Counted from the first letter of the stretch, positions 1 through 7,194 are shown. The stretch: DNA of 10,429 bases from B1Sed10-231 sp046483385 (GCA_046483385.1 JAWODG010000119.1:1-10429), one strand, 5' to 3'. Numbers and translations are program-made. Notes: generated by a model not told the origin, from the sequence alone.

Positions 1-142
1 ACTTAATTAATTTTTTAGAAAATAAAAAGACTTTAATCTTAACTCATAACCTATTAGATCTCGACGCACTTGCGTCAACTGTTTCTTTAAAATATTTTCT
101 TAATTCTTATTTTAAGAATAATTCCCGGGCAGAAATATTTTA
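1..142. other. AT-rich non-coding block at left edge
   Basis: This block is strongly AT-rich, while everything to its right is strongly GC-rich, and the change happens within a few bases near 142/143. I see no convincing reading frame in it. It contains two small perfect inverted repeats: GACGCA-CT-TGCGTC at 63-76 and ATTCTTA-TTT-TAAGAAT at 103-119. The second could form a weak AT hairpin. The block could be foreign DNA, an AT-rich intergenic spacer, or sequence joined by an assembly or amplification error. The sequence alone does not decide between these. Confidence 0.6.
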
Positions 143-232
143 GGTGAGGATCGGGGCGTCCTCGCGGGCCGCCGTCTCGAAGTCGAGCCCCGTCATCCCG
201 ATGGCGCCGTCGCCCATGATGTTGATACAGAG
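143..232 (-). pseudogene. Fragment of a thiamine-pyrophosphate (acetolactate synthase-like) enzyme
   Basis: Read on the minus strand, this stretch translates to LCINIMGDGAIGMTGLDFET followed by AAREDAPILT. It closely matches the TPP-binding C-terminal domain of acetolactate synthase-like enzymes: the GDG that starts the Mg/TPP motif, then a G-M-x-F-E-T-A helix, then the strand leading to the usual downstream Asn pair. Only about 30 codons survive. On the downstream side the frame hits TAA at 140-142, exactly where the AT-rich block begins and before the second half of the TPP motif. On the upstream side homology is lost near 233, and a TGA lies in frame a few codons further. No start, no remaining domains and no catalytic glutamate are present, so it cannot encode an enzyme here. 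It is either a gene relic or one side of a chimeric join. The family call is from recognition, not a search. Confidence 0.65.
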
Positions 233-510
233 GCTGGGGGGACGACATGCTCAGTTGCGGTGGCCAGAGAACGGCACAACAGCCGAGGACGAGATCGAGG
301 GCGAGCCTCCTCCGCGCGAGGCTTCGCAGGCCGGGGGACGGGGACGATACGCCTTCGCCGAGGCTTCGGCGCACTGGCGGGACGGTTGGGCGCCGCAGTT
401 ATGAGGTAAAAGTGGCGAGTTGTGAGTTGAACGGCAACGGCTGACGGCGATTCGCCTTACGGCGAACTTCGCTATCGCTCGGGGGGGCACGAGGGTTTCC
501 GGAAGTGGTA
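233..510. other. Non-coding region upstream of the ABC exporter
   Basis: I find no gene I can support here. Several short overlapping frames exist on both strands, but none has a recognisable domain or a convincing ribosome-binding site. From about 397 to 466 there is a repeat-like segment: GTTATGAG (398-405), GAGTTGTGAGTTGAAC (418-433), GCAACGGCTG (434-443), and the perfect hairpin TTCGCC-TTAC-GGCGAA (451-466). Related words recur in the other intergenic region, at 2390-2530. Confidence 0.5.
451..466. repeat. REP-like palindrome, copy 1
   Basis: A perfect 6-bp inverted repeat TTCGCC/GGCGAA with a TTAC loop, preceded by GCAACGGCTG at 434-443. The element at 2508-2523 matches it at 14 of 16 bases and sits directly against another exact GCAACGGCTG. 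There is no T-tract, so it is not a typical intrinsic terminator. A dispersed intergenic palindromic repeat is the most economical reading, though two copies are thin evidence. Confidence 0.4.
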
Positions 511-539
511 TTGACCGCGCGGGCGTTTTTGAGGACAAT
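511..539 (+). promoter_or_regulatory. Sigma70-like promoter of the ABC exporter gene
   Basis: TTGACC (511-516, 5 of 6 to the -35 consensus) is followed by exactly 17 bp and then GACAAT (534-539, 4 of 6 to the -10 consensus). Transcription would start around 545-547, inside the operator, leaving a leader of about 35 nt before the GTG start. The same arrangement, with the same 17-bp spacing and the same -10 hexamer, is found at 2713-2741 before the tetR operon. This makes chance less likely. Confidence 0.7.
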
Positions 540-542
540 GGT

Positions 543-556
543 ACTGACTGGTCAGT
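543..556. promoter_or_regulatory. TetR-type operator, copy 1
   Basis: ACTGACTGGTCAGT is a perfect inverted repeat (ACTGAC/GTCAGT, 2-bp centre). It begins 3 bp after the -10 box, so a bound dimer would cover the start of transcription. An identical 14-mer stands at the same distance from the -10 of the tetR operon (2745-2758), and the identity extends to TACTGACTGGTCAGTTCT. TetR-family repressors typically bind short palindromes of this kind and often regulate themselves. The TetR encoded at 2905-3498 is therefore the probable ligand. Binding is inferred. Confidence 0.75.
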
Positions 557-580
557 TCTACTCTCGGGGAGGCGCCCACC

Positions 581-2407
581 GTGCGCTACCATGGTCATCA
601 TCACTTCCGCGGACCGGACGTCCGCCCGGACAAGAGCCGGTGGGAGATGCTCCGCTCTTCCGCCCGATTGCTCCGCTACCTGGAGCCCCACTGGCCCCGC
701 GTGGCGGTGCTGCTGGCCCTGACGGTGTCCATCACCGGCATGGGGCTGGTGCTGCCCTGGCTGATAAAGATGCTGATCGACCGCGTGATCCCCACCGGGG
801 ACGAGCGGCTGCTGGGCATCATCAGCCTGGTGGCGCTGGGCGTGGTGCTGGGCGGTGCGCTGCTGCGGTTCGCCCACAGTTACCTGGGCACGGAGCTGGG
901 CCAGCGCATCATCCGCATCATGCGCAACGACCTGTATGAGCACCTGCAGACGCTGTCGATGCGGTTCTTCGAGGAGCAGCCGACCGGCGAGGTGATGTCG
1001 CGGGTGGTGAACGATTCGGAGGCGGTCGAGCACATGGTCGTCAGCTCGGCCGAGACGCTGGTGACCAGCGTGCTGACGCTGCTGGGGGTGGCGGTGCTGC
1101 TGTTCCGCATGAACGCGCGGCTGGCGGCGCTGACCATGATACCCATCCCCCTGCTGGCGCTGACGATCTACTACTTCAGCCGCAAGTTCAAGGACCTGTT
1201 CGGGACGTTCCGCCAGCGGGTGGCGGACCTGAACTCGTTCCTGCAGGACCGGGTGACGGGCATCCGGGTGGTGAAGGCGTTTGCGCGGGAGGATGAGGAG
1301 CAGGAGCGGTTCGAGGAGAAGACCGGGGAGTATTACGGGGCGTTCATGAAGGCGGCGCTGGGCTTCTCGGTGTTCGGGCCGCTGACGGACGTGTTCAGCC
1401 GGAGCGGGACGCTGATCGTGCTGTTCTTCGGCGGGATGATAGCGATCAGGTCGGATGCGCTGACGGCGGGCGAGGTGGTGGCGTTCGTGATGTATCTGGG
1501 CTCGTTCTACCGTCCGGTGCAGCAGTTGGGGCGGCTGATCGGGCATTCGCTGCCGCGGTGCCTGGCGGCGGCGGACCGGATTTTCGAGTTCCTGGACGAG
1601 TCGGAGCAGTTGGAGGTGCCCCCAGGCGCGCACCGGCCAGAGCACCTGCGCGGCGAGATCGAGATACGGGGCCTGTCCTTCAGCTACGAGAAGGAGGCGG
1701 TGCTGAAGGACGTGACGCTGCGGATTGCGCCGAACGAGACGGTGGCGCTGGTGGGGCCGAGCGGCGTGGGCAAGACGACGCTGGTGGACCTGGTGTGCCG
1801 GCTGTACGACCCGCAGCGGGGCGCGGTGCTGATAGACGGGGTGGACCTGCGGGAGTACGAGCCGCGGTCGCTGCGGCGGCACATCGGCGTGGTGCTGCAG
1901 GAGCCGTTCCTGTTCAACTCGACGGTGCGGGAGAACATCGCCTACGGGGACCCGGAAGCGCCGGAGGAGCGGATACACTGGGCGGCCCGGCAGGCGGGCG
2001 CGGACGGGTTCATCCGGGCGCTGCCGGACGGGTACGACTCGGTGGTGGGCGAGCGCGGAGTGAAGCTGTCGGTGGGCCAGAAACAGCGCATCTCGATAGC
2101 GCGAGCGCTGCTGAAGAACCCGGCGATTCTGATCCTTGACGAGGCGACCTCGTCGGTGGACAGCATCACGGAGCGGGTCATCCAGGAGGCCCTGGCGAAC
2201 GCGGCGCGGGACCGGACGACGATACTGATAGCGCACCGGCTGTCCACGACGGACATAGCGGACCGGATCGTGGTGCTGGAAGACGGGCGCCTGGTGGAGG
2301 AAGGGACGCAGGAGGAGCTTCTGGCGGCGGAGGGCCAGTTCGCGGAGCTGTACCGTATGCAGAGCCTGGCGCCGGCGGAGAGGAAACTTATGAATTATGA
2401 GTTATGA
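581..2407 (+). CDS. ABC exporter half-transporter (TM domain fused to ATPase)
   Basis: This inner-membrane ABC exporter subunit of 608 aa probably works as a homodimer, since only one such gene is present. It is of the MsbA/multidrug/lipid exporter type. The N-terminal half has about six TM helices (roughly 41-62, 77-96, 156-175, 180-199, 262-289, 294-313), with the usual cytoplasmic GIRVVKAFARE coupling segment near 227-237. The ATPase half has Walker A GPSGVGKT (392-399), Q-loop Gln440, signature LSVGQ (496-500, Val for the third-position Gly), Walker B ILILDE (516-521) and switch His552, so it looks catalytically intact. The start is GTG 581, with GGGGAGG at 566-572 eight bases upstream; the ATG at 591 is out of frame. 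The extreme N-terminus is His-rich (H4, H6-H8). The last residues MNYEL are encoded by a 14-bp tandem repeat that runs through the stop codon. Expression is probably controlled by the promoter/operator at 511-556. The substrate is unknown; drugs, lipids or lipid-linked molecules are all possible. Confidence 0.95.
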   Translation: MRYHGHHHFRGPDVRPDKSRWEMLRSSARLLRYLEPHWPRVAVLLALTVSITGMGLVLPWLIKMLIDRVIPTGDERLLGIISLVALGVVLGGALLRFAHSYLGTELGQRIIRIMRNDLYEHLQTLSMRFFEEQPTGEVMSRVVNDSEAVEHMVVSSAETLVTSVLTLLGVAVLLFRMNARLAALTMIPIPLLALTIYYFSRKFKDLFGTFRQRVADLNSFLQDRVTGIRVVKAFAREDEEQERFEEKTGEYYGAFMKAALGFSVFGPLTDVFSRSGTLIVLFFGGMIAIRSDALTAGEVVAFVMYLGSFYRPVQQLGRLIGHSLPRCLAAADRIFEFLDESEQLEVPPGAHRPEHLRGEIEIRGLSFSYEKEAVLKDVTLRIAPNETVALVGPSGVGKTTLVDLVCRLYDPQRGAVLIDGVDLREYEPRSLRRHIGVVLQEPFLFNSTVRENIAYGDPEAPEERIHWAARQAGADGFIRALPDGYDSVVGERGVKLSVGQKQRISIARALLKNPAILILDEATSSVDSITERVIQEALANAARDRTTILIAHRLSTTDIADRIVVLEDGRLVEEGTQEELLAAEGQFAELYRMQSLAPAERKLMNYEL

Positions 2408-2420
2408 ATTATGAGTTATG
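2390..2420 (+). repeat. 14-bp tandem repeat spanning the exporter stop codon
   Basis: ATGAATTATGAGTT occurs twice in perfect tandem (2390-2403, 2404-2417), followed by the first three bases of a third unit. The repeat encodes the last five residues of the exporter (MNYEL), supplies its TGA stop (2405-2407) and continues 13 bp into the spacer. It is AT-rich against its GC-rich surroundings. A looser relative (GTTATGAG and GAGTTGTGAGTTGAAC) lies upstream of the gene at 398-433. Simple repeats of this sort are common intergenic filler in some bacterial genomes. Confidence 0.8.
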
Positions 2421-2484
2421 CGGCGAACTGTGGTCAGTGGGCGGCGGTCAGTGCTCAGTCAAGGCCAGGCCGCGGTCGCGTCCG

Positions 2485-2501
2485 CCGGCCCGGCGGGCCG
2501 G
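2485..2501 (+). terminator. Possible hairpin terminator after the exporter gene
   Basis: CCGGCCC and GGGCCGG form a perfect 7-bp GC stem around a 3-nt GGC loop, about 80 bp after the exporter stop. No run of T follows, so it is not a classical intrinsic terminator. It could act only as an RNA 3'-end stem or in GC-rich, U-tract-poor termination. Confidence is low. Confidence 0.2.
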
Positions 2502-2507
2502 TCACAG

Positions 2508-2523
2508 TTCGCCGTACGGCGCA
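2508..2523. repeat. REP-like palindrome, copy 2
   Basis: TTCGCCGTACGGCGCA differs from the element at 451-466 at only 2 of 16 positions and contains the perfect 12-bp palindrome CGCCGTACGGCG (2510-2521). It overlaps GCAACGGCTG (2521-2530), a 10-mer also found next to copy 1 but there on the opposite side of the palindrome. Both copies lie upstream of an operator-bearing promoter. I infer a dispersed intergenic repeat rather than a regulatory site, because the distance to the promoter differs between the two. Confidence 0.4.
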
Positions 2524-2712
2524 ACGGCTGTGCCACACAGGAGAGAGGGATTCGCGCGGAAGTATGGAAGAATTGAGCGTCGAACGGGAACTATAGTCGT
2601 GAGGTAGGAGACTGGTCCGCCGGTGGCGGCTCGTTGGGCGGGTCCCGCGGGCCGTCGGGACGGGAAGCGCACGGCCGTATGCGGTAGAATCGGGCCTTTT
2701 GGCCCCTTCCCT

Positions 2713-2741
2713 TTGACATCCTCCGCCGGTTGGGGGACAAT
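2713..2741 (+). promoter_or_regulatory. Sigma70-like promoter of the tetR-efflux operon
   Basis: TTGACA (2713-2718, perfect -35) is followed by 17 bp and then GACAAT (2736-2741). The -10 hexamer and the spacing are identical to those of the exporter promoter at 511-539. The expected start is near 2747-2749, inside the adjacent operator. This leaves an untranslated leader of about 155 nt before the tetR ATG, far longer than the roughly 35-nt leader of the exporter. I see no known riboswitch in that leader; it has a short direct repeat CAGGTGA at 2811-2817 and 2819-2825. Confidence 0.75.
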
Positions 2742-2744
2742 GAT

Positions 2745-2758
2745 ACTGACTGGTCAGT
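2745..2758. promoter_or_regulatory. TetR-type operator, copy 2 (autoregulatory)
   Basis: An exact second copy of ACTGACTGGTCAGT, again 3 bp downstream of the -10 box. Its position ahead of the tetR gene is what one expects for an autorepressing TetR-family regulator. Binding by the product of 2905-3498 is inferred, not demonstrated. Confidence 0.75.
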
Positions 2759-2904
2759 TCTGTCTCGGACGTTGCTGTGAACGGCACGGCATAGAGCAGG
2801 CGAACGAGGACAGGTGAGCAGGTGACAACGAAGCGACGAGGTCCGCCTCTCCCATTCGGCTGAACTCCTGCCCTGGAACACAACACCAATCGGTCAGGAA
2901 TGCT

Positions 2905-3498
2905 ATGGGCGACAAAGCGCACAAGATACTCCAGACGGCCGAGAAGCTGTTCGCGGAGGGCCGGTTCCACGAGGTCACGCTCGACCACATCTGCCACGAG
3001 GCGGGCGTGGGCAAGGGCACGATTTATCGTTACTTCGACGATAAAGAGGACCTCTACTTCCAGGTCATCCTGACGGGCCTGGACGAGCTGGTGGAGTCGA
3101 TGCGGCAGGTGCGCGAGGAGGTGGACGACCCGCGTGAGGGGCTGCGCCGGGCCTGCTGCCGGGTGGTGGAGTTCTACAGGAAGCGCAAGGCGCTGTTCCG
3201 CCTGATGCACAGCGAGCAGATACGCGGCTCGGACCGGAAGGGCCAGATGTGGCGCACGTGGCGAGAGAGGCATCACGAGATGCTGGACGTTTTCGCCGAC
3301 TTCGTGCGCATGGCCATGGCCGCCGGGGTTTACACGGCGACCCCGAAGCCGGAGGCGGTGGCCCGCCTGATAGGCGGGATGCTGCGCAGCGGGGTGCGCC
3401 ACGAGGACGAGATGCCGGGCGGTAAGGACTGGCCGGCGGCAATAGTGGAGTTGCTGGAGAACGGTTTGCTTCCGAGAGACAACGGAGAGACGAACTGA
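2905..3498 (+). CDS. TetR/AcrR-family transcriptional repressor
   Basis: This 197-aa protein has the TetR-family length and plan. A conserved N-terminal DNA-binding domain begins with the ILQTAEKLFAEGRF helix (8-21). It is followed by a helix-turn-helix around residues 24-43 ending in the recognition-helix signature GVGKGTIYRYF (34-44) and then DKEDLY. The remaining helical C-terminal domain would form the dimer and ligand pocket; it is too variable to predict the inducer. Start ATG 2905 is preceded by AGGAA (2896-2900, spacing only 4 nt, so moderate). It is the first gene of a five-gene efflux operon, and its stop is one base before the ATG of the next gene. Paired identical operators here and before the exporter gene suggest that it represses both units until it binds an efflux substrate or related signal. 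Confidence 0.93.
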   Translation: MGDKAHKILQTAEKLFAEGRFHEVTLDHICHEAGVGKGTIYRYFDDKEDLYFQVILTGLDELVESMRQVREEVDDPREGLRRACCRVVEFYRKRKALFRLMHSEQIRGSDRKGQMWRTWRERHHEMLDVFADFVRMAMAAGVYTATPKPEAVARLIGGMLRSGVRHEDEMPGGKDWPAAIVELLENGLLPRDNGETN

Positions 3499-3499
3499 G

Positions 3500-5167
3500 A
3501 TGCTGAAGCGAATGCTGACAGCCGGTTTCTGCGTCGGATGCGTCGGTCTGCTGGTGGCGGCGGGCTGTTCGCGCCAGTATTACCGCCAGAGGGCGGACAG
3601 GGAAGTTTACGGCATCATCGAGCAGAAGACGCCCGCCGTGCCGGACATGCCGGAGGAGTTCACCATCGAGCATGAAGCGCAAGAGCTGCTGCGGGACTGT
3701 CCCACCCTGGACCTGAGAGAGGTCGAGGGCCTGCAGGTGGAGGCGGAAGCCGCCGAGGCCGGCGAGCCGCAGGAGGCGGCCGTGGTGAGCCTGAGGAAAG
3801 CGCTGGAGATCGCCGCGCTGAACAGCCGCGAGTACCAGACACAGCGGGAGGCGCTGTATCTGACCGCGCTGGCGCTGACGCTGCAGCGGTACGAGTTCGC
3901 GCCGCAGTGGTTTGGCGTGCTGTCCGGCGACTACGACAACACGGACCTCGGTGAGGAGGAGCAGGTCAGCGGGGATACGGCCTTCGGCCTGAGCTGGCTG
4001 TTCAGCACCGGCACGCGAGTGAGCGCGAGCCTGGGGACGGCGATCAGCCAGTATCTGACGGGCAACCCGCGGAAGGCGAGTTCCAGCATTCTGGACCTGA
4101 CGGTGACCCAGCCGCTGCTGCAGGGGGCGGGCATCGCGGTGACCGAGCCGCTGACACAGGCGGAGCGCGACGTCATCTACCAGATGCGGGACTTCGTGCA
4201 GTTTCGGCGGAGCTTCTTCGTGAGGGTGCTGAGCGACTACTACGACGTTCTGCGCGAGCGGCAGGTGGTGCGGAACGAGGAGTTGAACTACCAGAACCTG
4301 GTCCGGTCACGGGAGCGCGCGGAATGGCTGGGCCGGGCGGGGGAGATAGCGGAGTTCGAGGTGGACAGGTTCCGGCAGGACGAGCTGCGCGCCGAGGACC
4401 GGCTGCAGAGCGCCCGACAGCGCTACCGGACGCGGCTGGACGCGTTCAAGATAACCCTGGGGCTGCCCACCGAGACGATGATAGTGCTGGACCCGGACGA
4501 GCTGACGCGCCTGACCGAGGAGGCGGACGTGGTATTCAAGCTGGAGGTGGAGCGGGCGGTTCAGATAGCGCTGAAACGCCGGTTGGACCTGGTGACGGCG
4601 CAGCAGGAGGTCGAGGACGCCGAGCGGAAGGTGGAAGTGGCGGCCAACGATCTGCTGCCGGGGCTCGACCTGAGCGCGTCGCTGAGCACGGACACCGAGG
4701 GCCCCAATAACCCGACGAACTTTCAGGCGGACCGCACGGACCTTTCGGCGGGCTTCGAGGTGGACCTGCCGCTGGACAAGAAATCGGAGAGGAACCAGTA
4801 CCGCAGCCGGCTGATAACGCTGGAGCGACGTCGGCGCGACCTCTGCGAGGCCCGGGACCGGGTCGTGCAGGAGGTGCGGGACGCGTGGCGGCAGTTCACG
4901 CGGGCACAGCGCAGTTACGAGATTCAGAGGGACAGCGTGACGTTGGCAGAACGCCGGGTGGAGAGCGCCGAGCTGCGGCTGCAGGCCGGCCGCGCGGAGG
5001 CAACCGACCTGCTGGACGCGCAGGAGCGACTGGTGCAGGCGCAGAACGACGTCGCGCAGTCCCTGGTGGACTACACGGTGGCCAGGCTGGCCCTGGCGAG
5101 GGACATGGAGATTCTGGGAGTCGGACCAACCGGACAACTGGAGGAGAATTTCAATGAGTACCAATGA
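3500..5167 (+). CDS. TolC/NodT-type outer-membrane efflux lipoprotein
   Basis: The predicted role is the outer-membrane exit duct of a tripartite efflux pump, normally a trimer with a long periplasmic alpha-barrel. The N-terminus (MLKRMLTAGF...LLVAAGC) is a lipoprotein signal peptide with lipobox AAGC, so Cys23 should be lipidated; Ser at +2 fits outer-membrane sorting. Residues ~24-90 are a pre-domain containing ADREVYGIIEQK, a pattern I associate with TolC homologues of PVC-like bacteria. From ~95 onward come the two outer-membrane-efflux repeats, with long Arg/Glu/Gln-rich coiled-coil helices and beta-strand segments such as TAFGLSWLFSTGTRVSASLG. The length of 555 aa is somewhat above the usual 420-500, mostly because of the N-terminal extension. 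GGAGAG (3484-3489) serves the ATG, one base after tetR stops. The 3' end overlaps the adaptor gene by 14 bp, implying translational coupling. Confidence 0.92.
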   Translation: MLKRMLTAGFCVGCVGLLVAAGCSRQYYRQRADREVYGIIEQKTPAVPDMPEEFTIEHEAQELLRDCPTLDLREVEGLQVEAEAAEAGEPQEAAVVSLRKALEIAALNSREYQTQREALYLTALALTLQRYEFAPQWFGVLSGDYDNTDLGEEEQVSGDTAFGLSWLFSTGTRVSASLGTAISQYLTGNPRKASSSILDLTVTQPLLQGAGIAVTEPLTQAERDVIYQMRDFVQFRRSFFVRVLSDYYDVLRERQVVRNEELNYQNLVRSRERAEWLGRAGEIAEFEVDRFRQDELRAEDRLQSARQRYRTRLDAFKITLGLPTETMIVLDPDELTRLTEEADVVFKLEVERAVQIALKRRLDLVTAQQEVEDAERKVEVAANDLLPGLDLSASLSTDTEGPNNPTNFQADRTDLSAGFEVDLPLDKKSERNQYRSRLITLERRRRDLCEARDRVVQEVRDAWRQFTRAQRSYEIQRDSVTLAERRVESAELRLQAGRAEATDLLDAQERLVQAQNDVAQSLVDYTVARLALARDMEILGVGPTGQLEENFNEYQ

Positions 5168-7194
5168 GCACGAATCGCAGCAAGGCCCGCCCACCGACCC
5201 CCGCCTTGAGCAAGGGACGAAAAGCGGAAAGTCGGGATCGGGGCGCACGTTGCGCACTGCGGTGATCATAATCGGGGCGTTGCTGATATTGGGCGCCTCC
5301 TTCCGCCTGCTGGCGGTGGGCGGCGAAGGTCAGGCGGCACAGACCGTGCCCACGACCGCCGTCAAACGGGGCCAACTGGTGGTATCGGTCACCGAAGGCG
5401 GCACACTGAACGCCCTGGAATCGCTGGAAGTCAAGAGCGAGGTGGAGGGCAACAATCAGATACTGGAGATCGTGGACGAAGGAACCGTGATCACGCGGGA
5501 GGACGTGGAGAACGGCAAGGTGCTGGTACGCCTTGACGTGTCCGACCTGGAAGAGCGGGAGGCAGACCGGGAGATAAGCTTCCAGAACGCCGAAGCCAGC
5601 TACGTGCAAGCCAAGGAAAACTACGACATCCAGGTCAAACAGAACACCAGCAACGTCAATTCCGCCCGGCTTGAGGTGAAGTTCGCCCGGATGGAGCTGG
5701 AGAGATACCTGGGCAGCGAGTTGGCCGCCCGCTTGCTGGCCGAGGAAGAGCAGGAGGACTTCGACTTTGGGCTGTTGCAGGGAATGGCCCAGCAACTGGT
5801 CGAGGGCATCCTCCAGGAGGAGGCAACCCGGGCGGCTCTGCGTGACGTTTACCAGGAGGAGCCGCCACAGAGCGAACTGCAGTTGGGGGGCGTGGCGCAG
5901 CAGACTCTCCGCGACCTCAGCTCTGAGCTTCAGCTGGCGGTTCAAGAGCATGAAAGAGCCAAGGACACCCTGACGTGGACCGAACGGCTGGCGGAGAAAC
6001 AATACGTCAGCGGCAACCAGTTGACCGCCGACCGCCTGAGCGCCAATCGCGCCGAGGTGCAGGTCGAGTCCGCCCAGGAGGAGCTGCGCCTGTTCATACG
6101 CTACACCCTGCCCAAGGAGGCGGAGACGCGGTGGAGCGACTACGGGGAGGCCCAACTGTCGCTCGACCGGGTCGAAGCCCGAGCCCGCAGCGAACTGGCC
6201 CAGGCGGAAGCCACCCTCAATTCTCGGCAGCGCACCTACGAACTGGAGCAGGAGCGCCTGGAGAAAACCAAGGAGATGATCGAAAAATCCACCATTCGTG
6301 CCACCAAACCGGGTGTGGTGGTGTACGCGTCCACCACCGACCCGCGGCGTTACCGCAACAATCCCATAGAAGAGGGGACGAGCATCCGGCAGAACGAGAC
6401 CATCATCAGCGTGCCCAACCTGGAGACGCTGGCGGCCCGGGTGAACATACACGAGACCGACATCGCCAAGATAAAGGAGGGACAGAAGGCCCGTATCTCC
6501 GTGGAGGCCCTGGAAGGAGGCGAGTTCCCGGGAGAGGTGGCCCGCATCAGCCCCATGGCCAGCTCCGAACACCGGTGGCTCAACCCGGACGTGATGGTAT
6601 ATGAGACCGAAGTGCGCCTGACTGAGGTGCCGGAAGGCCTGACTCCCGGCATGTCGGCCACTGCGGAGATTATCATCGCCGAACTGGAGGATGCGCTGTA
6701 CGTTCCCCTCCAGGCGGTCAACACCTACCGCGGAGACCGTGTCTGCTGGGTGGTCACTCCGGACGGTCCACAACGCCGGGTACTCGAGACAGGCTACTTC
6801 ACCGACAAGTACGTTGAGATAAGGGACGGTCTGCGCGCGGGAGAGCAGATTTACCTTGCGCCGCCCGAGGAAATGGAAGAGGAGATGGAGGACATAGAGG
6901 CCGTCACTCCCGAGCAGGCGGAAGAAGAGGTTACCGACGGCGGAGAGGCAGTTGAGCAGGCTGAGCAGCCCGAATCCTCCGGACAAGAGGACTCGGAAGT
7001 GGACGTGCAGGCGCTGCTCCGACAGATGGAAGGCATGTCCGGAGAGGAACGGCGCGAGTTCATTCAGAACCTCTCCGAGGAAGAACGCAGCCAACTCATG
7101 GAACAGTTCCGGCGTTCCGGCGGCGGCCGTGGCGGACCGGGCGGCCAGTGGGGAGGCTCCCGCGGCGGCTCTCAGGGCGAAGGAGGCGAGAGCG

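Larger units (their letters stand above)
2421..2712. other. Non-coding region between exporter and tetR promoter
   Basis: I see no supportable gene. It contains CAGT-rich low-complexity sequence (about 2433-2460), a GC hairpin CCGGCCC-GGC-GGGCCGG (2485-2501), the palindrome CGCCGTACGGCG (2510-2521) within the REP-like copy 2, and GGGCC-TTTT-GGCCC (2692-2705) just upstream of the -35 box. Neither hairpin is followed by a clean U-tract. Termination of the exporter transcript here is plausible but not shown. Confidence 0.5.

Noticed and set aside
144..404. Plus-strand 86-codon frame at the left edge
   Set aside because: It is antisense to the TPP-enzyme fragment in its first third and has no recognisable domain in the rest, and there is no ribosome-binding site at its start.
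2066..2080. LSVGQ in place of LSGGQ as a sign of a degenerate ATPase
   Set aside because: Substitution at the third position is tolerated in active ABC exporters, and the Ser, final Gly, Gln, Walker A, Walker B Glu and switch His are all intact.
251..2236. Very long minus-strand open frame antisense to the ABC exporter
   Set aside because: Its translation is Arg/Gln/His/Pro-rich with no domain, it lies exactly opposite a gene with complete ABC motifs, and long antisense frames are expected in GC-rich DNA with biased third positions.
2404..2607. Short plus-strand frames in the spacer after the exporter
   Set aside because: They start inside the 14-bp tandem repeat, have low-complexity Arg/Pro-rich content and no homology I recognise. 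The repeat supplies the apparent start codons.
2692..2705. GGGCC-TTTT-GGCCC as an intrinsic terminator
   Set aside because: The stem is only 5 bp, the T-run is in the loop, not after the stem, and it abuts the -35 box of the tetR promoter.
6952..7194. Upstream extension of the ATPase frame as a fused N-terminal domain
   Set aside because: The extra ~80 residues overlap the adaptor tail in another frame and show no domain. The GTG at 7195 has an excellent ribosome site and gives a standard-length ATPase.
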